Program-made: the position numbers and the translations under genes
NCBI GenBank assembly: GCA_029880775.1
Contig: JAOUNV010000039.1
Location: forward strand, 1 to 9,348
From: Nitrospinota bacterium
Lineage (GTDB): Bacteria > Nitrospinota_A > UBA7883
Reading direction: 5' to 3'
Length of the DNA: 9,348 nucleotides
Shown: piece by piece, positions 1 through 6,646 of the stretch
How positions within the stretch are numbered: position 1 is the first letter of the stretch
How the letters are laid out: every line of letters starts with the position of its first letter
Notes under the pieces: generated by a model
Seen by the model: the letters and a program-made list of their open reading frames with translations, nothing else
Told to the model about the DNA's origin: nothing
The model's database searches: none

Positions 1-477
1 TATGGTAGAACTAAGTATTTAGGTGAGACCAGCGGTCAAGGGGGTGTGACGCTGCGGACTTCAATCATCGGCCATGAGCTGGGCACAACCAGTGGCCTAT
101 TGGAATGGTTTTTGTCGCAACAGGGAGAAGTCTTGGGGTACACAAAGGCTGTTTTTTCCGGGTTCCCCACCGTAGAGTTGGCGGATGTAATCCAGGAGCA
201 TATTATACCAAACTCCAGTCTTTGCGGCGTGTACAACGTAGCTTCTGAACCTATATCTAAATACGATCTGATCGGACTTATGGCAAAGGAATACGGCAAT
301 CAAGTCGATATCAAACCGGATGACAAAGTGCGGGAGGATCGCTCGCTAGATGGCGCAAGATTCACAGAGAAAACAGGATACAAGCCTCCTGATTGGGCAG
401 AACTGGTGAGGAAAATGAGGAATCATTATCTTGCCGAAGATATATACATGTATAAACGTAGCGAGGATAAGCGCTGA
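1..477 (+). CDS. RmlD-like nucleotide-sugar reductase (SDR family), 5'-truncated by the window
   Basis: The frame is open from base 1, so the gene starts upstream; the GTG at 46 is an internal codon, not the start. The first five residues visible are YGRTK, followed by YLGE. This is the YxxxK active-site motif of extended short-chain dehydrogenases in the form typical of RmlD (dTDP-4-dehydrorhamnose reductase). The remaining 159 codons match the RmlD C-terminal substrate domain, with GVYNVASEPISKYDLIG around residues 78-94 and a final K-P-P-D-W segment. No cupin domain follows, unlike CapF/FnlB. The stop overlaps the ATG of the next gene by one base, implying translational coupling. From the neighbours I infer that it reduces the 4-keto intermediate made by the downstream dehydratase, as WbvR does in the UDP-L-RhaNAc/UDP-L-QuiNAc pathway. 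The family is fairly sure; the exact substrate is inference. Confidence 0.85.
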   Translation, partial: YGRTKYLGETSGQGGVTLRTSIIGHELGTTSGLLEWFLSQQGEVLGYTKAVFSGFPTVELADVIQEHIIPNSSLCGVYNVASEPISKYDLIGLMAKEYGNQVDIKPDDKVREDRSLDGARFTEKTGYKPPDWAELVRKMRNHYLAEDIYMYKRSEDKR

Positions 478-1544
478 TGCCTATATTTAAAGACAAAGTA
501 GTAGTAATCACAGGCGGGACGGGATCACTGGGGAAAACGCTGGTCCGCCGCCTTCTCTCGCGCAAAGAGGATAAGCCCAGGAAAGTTATAATATTCTCAA
601 GAGACGAAGCTAAGCAACATTTTATGAGAGTGTCCTATCTTCATAAAGCCAAAGCGACCGACGAAGTGATTTATGACAACTTCCGCCGGATTCTGGAATT
701 TAGAATCGGGGACGTTCGCGACTATCCATCGGTCCGCTCTCTTGTGGCTGGCGCTGATATTGTCATCAATGCGGCGGCGCTAAAGCAGGTGCCTTCCTGT
801 GAGTATTTTCCTTACGAAGCGGTGCGGACGAACATTGGCGGGGCAGAAAACGTGGCCAGGGCTATAAAGGAGACTGGAGGCCACGCCCACACAGCGGTGG
901 CGGTCTCCACAGACAAGGCGTGCAAGCCTATAAATGTCATGGGTATGACAAAATCAATTCAGGAAAGAGTGTTTATCTCGGCGAATATTAATTCTCCATC
1001 CACAAGGTTCATCTGTGTGCGGTATGGAAATGTTTTAGCGTCACGGGGATCCGTGATTCCACTTTTTCATAGCCAGATAGAAAGTGGCGGGCCTGTGACC
1101 GTGACCACTGCGGCCATGACGCGGTTTCTGCTGCCGCTGGAGGGCGCCGTGGACACCATCATGGAGGCCTTGGGGGGGGCTCTGCCTGGCGAGATTTATG
1201 TGCCCAGAATTCCCTCAGCTCTCGTGATGAATATCGCCAAGGCCATGGTCGGGGACAGTGGGCTGGAGATAAAAGTTACCGGCATCCGGCCTGGCGAAAA
1301 AGAGCACGAAATAATGATTTCAGTTGAGGAGGCCATTAACTCGGAAAAGCGCGGGGACTACTATGTGATCCGCCCCATGCTTCCGGAGTTAGACTCCGGC
1401 CAAAAATCCAACCCACATCTCTCTGCGGAATATAGCTCCGGCGACGATGTACTCTCCCTGGACGCCACGCTCCAGCTTCTGGAAAAGCATCAGCTGATGG
1501 TGGGGCAACGAGGATTGTCGGCGGAGGAAGAGCTGCTGGCGTGA
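477..1544 (+). CDS. UDP-GlcNAc 4,6-dehydratase/5-epimerase, CapE/FnlA/WbjB/WbvB type
   Basis: A 355-residue extended SDR enzyme (polysaccharide biosynthesis protein CapD/FlaA1 superfamily). The NAD(P)-binding glycine motif GGTGSLG is at residues 13-19, NAAALKQVP at about 98-106 and STDKA at 144-148. The expected catalytic pair is D146/K147. The usual YxxxK is replaced by MGMTK (M155 to K159), a signature of the CapE/FnlA/WbjB group and unlike FlaA1/PseB, which keep the Tyr. RPGEKEHE (271-278) is another family block. The enzyme should convert UDP-GlcNAc to UDP-2-acetamido-2,6-dideoxy-beta-L-arabino-4-hexulose in the cytoplasm. Start: the ATG at 477 overlaps the upstream stop in TGATG, with GAGG at 463-466 ten bases before it. 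The stop overlaps the next start by four bases. Length is normal and no defect is seen. The family and reaction class are well supported; the final sugar depends on the neighbouring reductase. Confidence 0.92.
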   Translation: MPIFKDKVVVITGGTGSLGKTLVRRLLSRKEDKPRKVIIFSRDEAKQHFMRVSYLHKAKATDEVIYDNFRRILEFRIGDVRDYPSVRSLVAGADIVINAAALKQVPSCEYFPYEAVRTNIGGAENVARAIKETGGHAHTAVAVSTDKACKPINVMGMTKSIQERVFISANINSPSTRFICVRYGNVLASRGSVIPLFHSQIESGGPVTVTTAAMTRFLLPLEGAVDTIMEALGGALPGEIYVPRIPSALVMNIAKAMVGDSGLEIKVTGIRPGEKEHEIMISVEEAINSEKRGDYYVIRPMLPELDSGQKSNPHLSAEYSSGDDVLSLDATLQLLEKHQLMVGQRGLSAEEELLA

Positions 1545-2632
1545 AAATTCTTACCGTCTTAGGCACCCGTCCGGAGCTGATAAGGCTCAGTCGCGTTATG
1601 CCCTTACTCGACTCTTTATGCGATCATAAGGTCGTCCATACCGGTCAGAATTATGACGTGAACCTTAAGGATGTTTTTTACTCCGAGCTTGAGATAAGGC
1701 CACCAGATTACGCCCTGGGAGTGGAGTTTAGCTCCACCTTCGAGCAGATAGGAAAGACAATGATGGCTTGTGAGAAGGTGTTCCAGGCTGAGAAGCCAGA
1801 CAAGTTTCTGACCCTGGGTGACACCAACAGCGCGCTTTCGGCCATTGTCGCTAAAAAATTCGGTGTCCCTGTGTTCCACATGGAAGCGGGAAACAGGTGT
1901 TTTAATGACAAGTCACCAGAAGAGGTGAACCGTCGTCTGGTGGACCATTCCAGCGATCTTCTAATGCCATACACAGAGCGGAGCCGGGCCAACCTGTTGG
2001 CCGAGGGGATAGAATCGCGCCGTATATTTGTGACGGGAAATCCCATTTTTGAAGTCCTTGAGCACTACAAGGAGGGGATAGAGAATAGCGGCGCGCTGGA
2101 GGCCCTCTCCCTGGAACCGGGGAAATATTTTCTGGTGACGCTGCATAGGGCGGAGAACGTGGACAAACAGGCGAGGCTGGAGGGCTATGTCAGGGCTTTC
2201 GAGCAACTCCATCGTGATTACGGTTATCCGGTCATTTGCAGCGTACACCCCAGGACAAGATCTCGCCTGGAAAAGGCTGGCATCTTGCTACAGGGCGGGG
2301 GTGTTATAGGCATGGATCCATTCGGATTTTTCGATTTCGTAAAGCTGGAGAAGAACGCATTTTGCGTACTCACTGATAGCGGTACTGTGCAGGAGGAATG
2401 CGCAATTTTCAACGTGCCCAGTGTCATATTAAGGGATTTTCAAGAAAGATCAGAGACTGTGGAGGTGGGAAGCGCAGTGATTTCAGGCGCTCGGCCGGAG
2501 GCCATATCGTTGGCGGTGAAAGCCGCCACGAAGTTGGCGCCCACTTGGAAATCTCCCCCCGAATATATGTCTTCAAATGTAAGCAACACTGTGGCTAAGA
2601 TTATGTGTTCCCACTTCGACTTGAATCGCTGA
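1541..2632 (+). CDS. UDP-N-acetyl-L-aminosugar C2 epimerase, WecB-like (CapG/WbjD/WbvD type)
   Basis: A 363-residue member of the non-hydrolysing UDP-GlcNAc 2-epimerase family (GT-B fold). Seen in order: GTRPELIRLSRV at 8-19, HTGQNYD at 33-39, LGDTNS at 92-97, MEAGNRCF at 114-121, EEVNRR at 127-132, HRAENVD at 202-208 and TDSGTVQEECAIF at 278-290. D94, E115, E127 or E128 and H202 correspond to the catalytic residues of E. coli WecB. The MEAGNRCF block is typical of the CapG/WbjD subgroup, which epimerises the 6-deoxy-L-sugar at C2 rather than making UDP-ManNAc. The GTG start at 1541 overlaps the upstream stop (GTGA), with GGAGG at 1523-1527 rather far upstream, so translation is probably coupled. 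It completes a three-enzyme pathway from UDP-GlcNAc with the two genes before it. It could still be a plain WecB, but the context argues against that. Confidence 0.9.
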   Translation: MKILTVLGTRPELIRLSRVMPLLDSLCDHKVVHTGQNYDVNLKDVFYSELEIRPPDYALGVEFSSTFEQIGKTMMACEKVFQAEKPDKFLTLGDTNSALSAIVAKKFGVPVFHMEAGNRCFNDKSPEEVNRRLVDHSSDLLMPYTERSRANLLAEGIESRRIFVTGNPIFEVLEHYKEGIENSGALEALSLEPGKYFLVTLHRAENVDKQARLEGYVRAFEQLHRDYGYPVICSVHPRTRSRLEKAGILLQGGGVIGMDPFGFFDFVKLEKNAFCVLTDSGTVQEECAIFNVPSVILRDFQERSETVEVGSAVISGARPEAISLAVKAATKLAPTWKSPPEYMSSNVSNTVAKIMCSHFDLNR

Positions 2633-2643
2633 CAAGAAACCTG

Positions 2644-2672
2644 CCGGGATTTTCCCCTATGGCTCCTCCCGG
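2644..2672. repeat. Short inverted repeat in the epimerase-methyltransferase gap
   Basis: CCGGGA at 2644-2649 and TCCCGG at 2667-2672 form a perfect 6-bp stem around a 17-base loop; two G-U pairs could extend it in RNA. No T-tract follows, so a standard intrinsic terminator is unlikely. It ends 15 bases before the chosen methyltransferase ATG and could affect its translation. It may also be chance. Confidence 0.3.
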
Positions 2673-2687
2673 TGATTGGCCTGGACG

Positions 2688-3659
2688 ATGAAACCAAAGA
2701 TCAAAACAGCGATATTCAAAATCTTGGACTTGCTGATGGCCCCGGCCACTCTGGCCGCCGCATGGTGGCTGAAGAGAGTGAGAATTCGCTTTCATGACGC
2801 TCCCGTCAGCCGTTTGATCCTGCGAAAAGTAGGGCTATTGCCTGTAAGGAACCATTATTTTGAGCCATACGTGGACGAGACGGTCTTTATGGGCGTCTAC
2901 GGAAGTCTGAGGAGACTGCCTGGCGTGGACATGAACGAGGAACGGCAATTGGTCGAATTAGGTGAGATGAACTATCAGGTGGAACTTGAAGTCTTGCCTA
3001 TGGACAAGCCTGAGAGTGGCTCCAAATTCTATTATAATAACACCAGCTTCGGCTATGGCGACTCCGAATACCTATACTGCATGGTCAGAAAACACAAACC
3101 CGCCAAGATGATCGAAGTGGGCTCTGGTATGTCAACACTTATGGCGCTAGAAGCTGTGGCGTCCAACAGCAAGGATGATCAGACCTACGCCTGCCAGATA
3201 ACTTGTATTGAGCCATACGAGTGCGCCTGGCTGGAAACAGTGGGAGTGAACGTGATCCGCAATACTGTGGAGGAGGTGGACTACAGATTGTTTTCCACTT
3301 TGCGGGAAAACGATATTCTGTTTATAGATTCCTCTCATGTAGTAATGCCTGGTGGCGACACACTTTGTGAAATTCTATCCATTCTTCCTTCTCTTAAGGC
3401 CGGTGTCATTGTCCACTTTCACGACATCTTTACTCCTGCGGATTATCCATTGGAATGGATAATAGAACGTCGATATCTATGGACGGAGCAATATATGCTG
3501 GAGGCCTTTCTGACCATGAACAAGGATTATGAAATAATCGCAGCGCTAAATTATCTAAAGCGCAAGCATCCAGAGCAGTTGGCCGAAAAGCTGCCGATTC
3601 TGGGCGGGGATATGGATTTTCGCAATCCTGGATCCATCTGGATAAGGAAGATTAGATGA
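2688..3659 (+). CDS. Class I SAM-dependent methyltransferase (Methyltransf_24-like)
   Basis: A 323-residue protein from the ATG at 2688. A TTG at 2676 would add four residues, but the ATG gives a natural MKPKIK start, with a weak GGTGA (2671-2675) twelve bases upstream. The Rossmann-fold SAM-binding motif is MIEVGSGMSTLMALEAV at about 141-157 (EVGSG loop). It is followed by CIEPY near 173-177 (acidic end of strand beta-2), LFIDSSHV at 211-218 and VHFHDIFTPADYP at about 242-254. The FIDSSH and HDIF blocks are typical of Methyltransf_24 proteins found in glycan and sugar-modification loci. The N-terminal 40 residues are basic and partly hydrophobic (LAAAWWLKRVRIRF), suggesting membrane contact but no clear signal peptide. 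It lies 55 bases after the epimerase on the same strand, so it probably belongs to the same transcript. Methylation of a cell-surface sugar is an inference; the acceptor is unknown. Confidence 0.85.
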   Translation: MKPKIKTAIFKILDLLMAPATLAAAWWLKRVRIRFHDAPVSRLILRKVGLLPVRNHYFEPYVDETVFMGVYGSLRRLPGVDMNEERQLVELGEMNYQVELEVLPMDKPESGSKFYYNNTSFGYGDSEYLYCMVRKHKPAKMIEVGSGMSTLMALEAVASNSKDDQTYACQITCIEPYECAWLETVGVNVIRNTVEEVDYRLFSTLRENDILFIDSSHVVMPGGDTLCEILSILPSLKAGVIVHFHDIFTPADYPLEWIIERRYLWTEQYMLEAFLTMNKDYEIIAALNYLKRKHPEQLAEKLPILGGDMDFRNPGSIWIRKIR

Positions 3660-4077
3660 TGGGCTCCTGTCCATATCTTGAGAGTGACACTGGAGGCTGA
3701 GCGGGCTGCCCAATCCTTGAAACTTGTTTTGGTAAAAGTAAAGGATGAGCTATCCTGAGTTTTGTGGGCACTCCATTGCGCCACTGATTACCGGAAGCTG
3801 TTGAGCCAGATATTTTTTCTGTTGCTTGCAGGCCCTCCTTTGCGGTTGTCTGGTGATGTGAAAAGGGATAGACTACAGACGGATTTTGCGTAGGTGATCG
3901 GTGCTCTAATTTAATAAACCCGCGAGTCTATTCTGGTTGAAATTTCTAAACTATCGAAAAGTCGTTAACGAAAGCGCAGATATAAGATGGTTGACCAGAA
4001 ACGCTGATGTCTCATGAGTCAGATGCGATAATGTGAGGTGGAGAGGACCAATTGTAGAGTTGGTTTGCGATTTGAGC
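3660..4077. other. Non-coding stretch, possibly decayed DNA
   Basis: No frame on either strand gives a recognisable protein; stops are frequent in all frames. Parts are AT-rich: 3901-3960 has about 33% G+C by hand count, against roughly 50% in the neighbouring genes. A small hairpin, AGGAT-GAGCT-ATCCT at 3742-3756, is followed by a short TTTT. It might be a weak terminator for the upstream operon but is poor by usual criteria. A longer inverted repeat at 3931-4000 is listed separately. Remnants of a lost gene are possible but none could be identified. Confidence 0.55.
3931..4000. repeat. Interrupted inverted repeat, 7 bp perfect (10 bp with G-U pairs)
   Basis: TTCTGGT at 3931-3937 is the exact reverse complement of ACCAGAA at 3994-4000. 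In RNA the stem extends inward to 3940/3991 by two G-U pairs and one A-U pair. The enclosed 50 bases include the perfect 10-bp palindrome TCGTTAACGA (3962-3971). This may be one arm of a larger RNA fold with the structured region that follows, or a short palindromic remnant. Confidence 0.35.
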
Positions 4078-4325
4078 GTGCGACTTCAAAAGGGCGATCC
4101 CCCCGGTTAAAGCCTTTCAGAGTCTTGAAGTGGAGTACCACCTCCTGGGCATGGCTCAACGGCGTATAAAGTAGTGGCCCTGAGACAAAGTATGAGAGAA
4201 CAGCCTGTCAATCGTTGCGATAGTGATGCTGTTGAAAGTGGGATGAGGGAACACATCCGTTGTTATGAAATCATAATAGATTGTATTACGTGATTCAATG
4301 GAGCTGACTGATAATGAGGGATCCT
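4078..4325 (+). ncRNA. Candidate structured RNA; possible 5' fragment of a group II intron
   Basis: This gene-free stretch has a run of nested hairpins when read as + strand RNA. ACTTCAA (4083-4089) pairs with TTGAAGT (4125-4131), directly extended by AAGGGC (4090-4095) with GCCTTT (4112-4117). AACAGC (4199-4204) pairs with GCTGTT (4228-4233) around ATCG/CGAT (4211-4214/4218-4221). GGATG (4241-4245) pairs with CATCC (4254-4258) around a loop containing GGGAACA. TTATG (4263-4267) pairs with CATAA (4272-4276). The region begins with GTGCG (4078-4082), which fits the GUGYG 5' end of group II introns, and the GGGAAC loop resembles the epsilon-prime loop of their domain I. No reverse transcriptase and no domain V-like hairpin is visible, so if it is an intron it is a truncated relic. 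Ends are approximate. Alternatives are a leader RNA of the downstream gene or chance pairing. Confidence 0.35.
4316..4320 (+). promoter_or_regulatory. Ribosome binding site deciding the TTG start of the flippase gene
   Basis: GAGGG lies nine bases before the TTG at 4330. No in-frame ATG occurs before the second or third membrane segment, so this site supports the TTG start. Confidence 0.6.
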
Positions 4326-4338
4326 TTGCTTGAGCAAA
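4325..4338 (+). promoter_or_regulatory. Hairpin presenting the TTG start codon in its loop
   Basis: TTTGC (4325-4329) and GCAAA (4334-4338) are perfect reverse complements around the 4-base loop TTGA, which contains the TTG start codon (4330-4332). The stem has only 5 bp. Whether it affects initiation is unknown. Confidence 0.35.
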
Positions 4339-5433
4339 ATTAACAACCAACTAGGTGGTAGCGGTAATGAGTCTTTAAAAGCCCCTATTTCAAAACCGTA
4401 CAATAACAAAGTATTGTTATCAACTGCGGCTCGCTTTTCCCTTGTTGCGCTGATTATTGGGTATATATATTACTCAGGCCGGTTTAACTTTTCCAGCGCA
4501 TTGGACCTGCTGGCCGATCCCTCAGGTTATACTCTACCCATAGTTTTATTGGTATTTACCAATTATGTGGCATCTTGCCGACTTAGGCTGTTGTTGACTG
4601 TCCATGGTGTGTGCCTAAGCCAATTCCGGGCGTTTAGAATATGGATGACTGGCCTTTTTTTCAGTTTGGCTTTGCCTGGGGCTTTGAGCGGGGATTTGGT
4701 CAAAGGATACCTCATTATGAAAAGCCGTCAGAACAAAGTGGAATTAGCGTCTGTGATATTGTTGGATCGCCTGCTGGGCTTGTACATGATGGTAGCCGTT
4801 GGCGGGATTATGAGCGGAGTTATGGTTTTCCGTTCCATGACTGGACTGGATGTGGGTATGGCTCCAAGTTTAAGCGCTCTTGCGGTTTTTTCTATCACTC
4901 TACTGGCATTGGCCACCCTGGGAGGCATGGCTCTTATGAGTGGACGAGTGCGTTATTCCCAACCGGTCACATTCATCATGAGGCGCGTTCCCTTCGAAAA
5001 TAAGGTAAACCGGCTTTATGAGGCGGCCCAGACATATCGTAATCATACATTGCTTCTAGGTTCCGCTTTAGGGCTCTCGTTGATCTCTCAATCCGCCGCT
5101 TATCTGGCTATCTGGCTTCTAGCTGGGCAAATGGGTATGTCGGAATTAGGGGTGGGTGTTTTTCTGTGGATTATTTCATTGTCGTTCATAGTAAACTCCA
5201 TACCACTGGCGCCGATGGGGTTGGGGATTGGAGAAGCCGGATTCGAGGCGCTGTTTGGTGTTGCTGGATTTGGCGGTGGAGCCGAACTTGCCTTTGTGTA
5301 TCATGTGATAGTTATATTTATAGCTTTGACGTTGGGTGGAAGCTTGTATTTTCTAGGGGGGGCACACTCAGTCGGCTTTGAAGGAGGGGCCATGGTAGAG
5401 CCAGATAAGGAAAAAGGCGAAGGTTATGGTTGA
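4330..5433 (+). CDS. Flippase-like multi-pass membrane protein (UPF0104 / LPG_synthase_TM family)
   Basis: A 367-residue, strongly hydrophobic protein with about eight predicted membrane segments, at roughly 31-48, 66-83, 104-118, 140-165, 180-203, 240-265, 272-292 and 318-342. Family hallmarks are LALPGALSGDLVKGY (113-127), LLDRLLGLY (144-152) and PLAPMGLGIGEAGFEALF (292-309), which match the conserved blocks of the UPF0104/LPG synthetase transmembrane family. Standalone members without the LPG synthase catalytic domain are common in glycan loci and are annotated as flippase-like; a role in moving or modifying lipid-linked saccharide at the inner membrane is inferred. The start is TTG at 4330, supported by GAGGG at 4316-4320. 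The C-terminal 20 residues (from about 347) are polar and charged, with MVEPDK and KGEG, beyond the usual end of the fold. The last eight bases overlap the next gene. The family is fairly sure; biochemical function is not. Confidence 0.85.
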   Translation: MSKINNQLGGSGNESLKAPISKPYNNKVLLSTAARFSLVALIIGYIYYSGRFNFSSALDLLADPSGYTLPIVLLVFTNYVASCRLRLLLTVHGVCLSQFRAFRIWMTGLFFSLALPGALSGDLVKGYLIMKSRQNKVELASVILLDRLLGLYMMVAVGGIMSGVMVFRSMTGLDVGMAPSLSALAVFSITLLALATLGGMALMSGRVRYSQPVTFIMRRVPFENKVNRLYEAAQTYRNHTLLLGSALGLSLISQSAAYLAIWLLAGQMGMSELGVGVFLWIISLSFIVNSIPLAPMGLGIGEAGFEALFGVAGFGGGAELAFVYHVIVIFIALTLGGSLYFLGGAHSVGFEGGAMVEPDKEKGEGYG

Positions 5434-6646
5434 GCCAAGAAAAAACAGAAGGAAGACCGCCAAGCGCGGCCTGCCCAATGAGGAGGGAAAACTTATTGAA
5501 ACATTACCCTTCAATAAGTCGTATATGACCGGGCGGGAGAAGGAATATATAAATGCAGTATACTCGCAGGGGCATTCTTGCGGTGATGGGCCATTTACAA
5601 GAAAGTGCAATTTGTGGCTGGAAAATAATATAGGTTGCGACAAGGCGCTATTAACGACCTCTTGCACTTCCGCCTTGGAGATGGCTGGCATTTTGGCCGG
5701 AATAGGTCCGGGCGACGAAGTGATAATGCCTTCCTTCACTTTTGTGTCCACAGCTAACGCTTTCGCTCTCAGGGGAGCGATCCCTGTTTTTGTCGACATC
5801 AGGGCAGACACGTTTAATATGGATGAGTCCAAGATTGAAGAGGCCATAACACACAAGACCCGTGCTATAGTTCCGGTCCATTACGCTGGCGTCGGGTGTG
5901 ACATGGACGCCATAATGGCCACAGCTCGTCACCATGAGCTTATAGTTGTTGAAGATGCGGCACAGGGGCTTATGGCGCAAGTGGGCGATAGGCCTCTAGG
6001 CGGAATAGGGCACATTGGCGCTATGAGCTTTCATGAAAGTAAAAATGTCATATGTGGGGAAGGAGGCGCGTTATTTGTGAACGATTCCTCATTTGTCAGC
6101 AGGGCGGAGGTCATTTGGGAGAAGGGAACTAACCGCCGAGATTTTAATCGGGGACTGGTAGGCAAATACACGTGGATAGATATAGGCTCCTCATTTCTGC
6201 CAAACGATTTTACTGCCGCGTTTCTGTTGGCCCAATTGGAAATGGCGGAGGATATCACCGCCAGGCGGATGTCAATATGGAGATCGTATCAAGAAGCGCT
6301 CGGAGAGCTGGAGGAACTATATGAAGGGGTTCGCCTGCCTAGGCTACCGAAAGGGGCCTCTCACAACGCGCATATTTTTCATCTCCTCATGCCGGACAAT
6401 CAAACACGGGACTGCTTGATTCGGGAGTTATACAGCGCAGGCGTGGAAGCGACATTCCACTATATACCATTGCACTCCTCCCCTGGCGGGAAGAAGAGTG
6501 GAAAGGTGGCCTGTAAAAGAGAGACGCTTCCGATCACGGACGATGTGTCGGGACGTATAATCCGCCTGCCACTTTGGATAGGGATGGAAAGTCAGGTGGA
6601 CATGATAGTGGACATTGTAAAGTCCTCCATTAAGCGTCTACTGTAG
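5426..6646 (+). CDS. WecE/RffA-like sugar 4-aminotransferase (DegT/DnrJ/EryC1 family)
   Basis: A PLP-dependent aspartate-aminotransferase-fold enzyme, 406 residues from the ATG at 5426. Long blocks resemble E. coli WecE: CGDGPFTRKC (52-61), SCTSALEMA (79-87), GDEVIMPSFTFVSTANAF (96-113), VPVHYAGVGCDMD (149-161), VEDAAQG (175-181), SFHESKN (201-207), EKGTNRRDF (232-240) and FHYIPLH (344-350). K206 should form the Schiff base with PLP, with D177 and Q180 in the cofactor site. The expected reaction is glutamate-dependent amination of a dTDP- or UDP-4-keto-6-deoxyhexose; for WecE the product is dTDP-4-amino-4,6-dideoxygalactose. No WecD-like acetyltransferase is in the window. The N-terminus is about 23 residues longer than WecE and very basic. 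The ATT codon 24 at 5495, behind a strong AGGAGGG, aligns better with the WecE start. The first bases overlap the upstream gene. Family sure, sugar uncertain. Confidence 0.92.
   Translation: MVEPRKNRRKTAKRGLPNEEGKLIETLPFNKSYMTGREKEYINAVYSQGHSCGDGPFTRKCNLWLENNIGCDKALLTTSCTSALEMAGILAGIGPGDEVIMPSFTFVSTANAFALRGAIPVFVDIRADTFNMDESKIEEAITHKTRAIVPVHYAGVGCDMDAIMATARHHELIVVEDAAQGLMAQVGDRPLGGIGHIGAMSFHESKNVICGEGGALFVNDSSFVSRAEVIWEKGTNRRDFNRGLVGKYTWIDIGSSFLPNDFTAAFLLAQLEMAEDITARRMSIWRSYQEALGELEELYEGVRLPRLPKGASHNAHIFHLLMPDNQTRDCLIRELYSAGVEATFHYIPLHSSPGGKKSGKVACKRETLPITDDVSGRIIRLPLWIGMESQVDMIVDIVKSSIKRLL
5481..5487 (+). promoter_or_regulatory. Strong internal Shine-Dalgarno before an ATT codon of the aminotransferase
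   Basis: AGGAGGG is a near-perfect ribosome binding sequence seven bases before the in-frame ATT at 5495 (codon 24). From there the protein would begin like E. coli WecE, just before the LPFN block. The rare ATT start (known for infC) is speculative; the ATG at 5426 remains the default. Confidence 0.3.

Noticed and set aside
46..48. GTG as start of the first gene
   Set aside because: The frame is open upstream to base 1 and encodes the YxxxK active site of the SDR family there, so the gene continues to the left.
2676..2678. TTG as methyltransferase start
   Set aside because: It has no ribosome site and lies just past an inverted repeat; the ATG twelve bases later gives a more natural N-terminus.
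4088..4168. Possible decayed protein fragment on the + strand (reads ...SLEVEYHLLGMAQRRIK)
   Set aside because: It is short, has no start, is bounded by stops, matches no family I recognise, and the bases are better explained by hairpin pairing.
4156..4350. 64-codon minus-strand frame in the gene-free region
   Set aside because: No recognisable motif or ribosome site; the composition looks like random AT-rich sequence.
5368..5980. Minus-strand frames of 162 and 109 codons
   Set aside because: They are antisense to the WecE-like aminotransferase and have no recognisable motifs.
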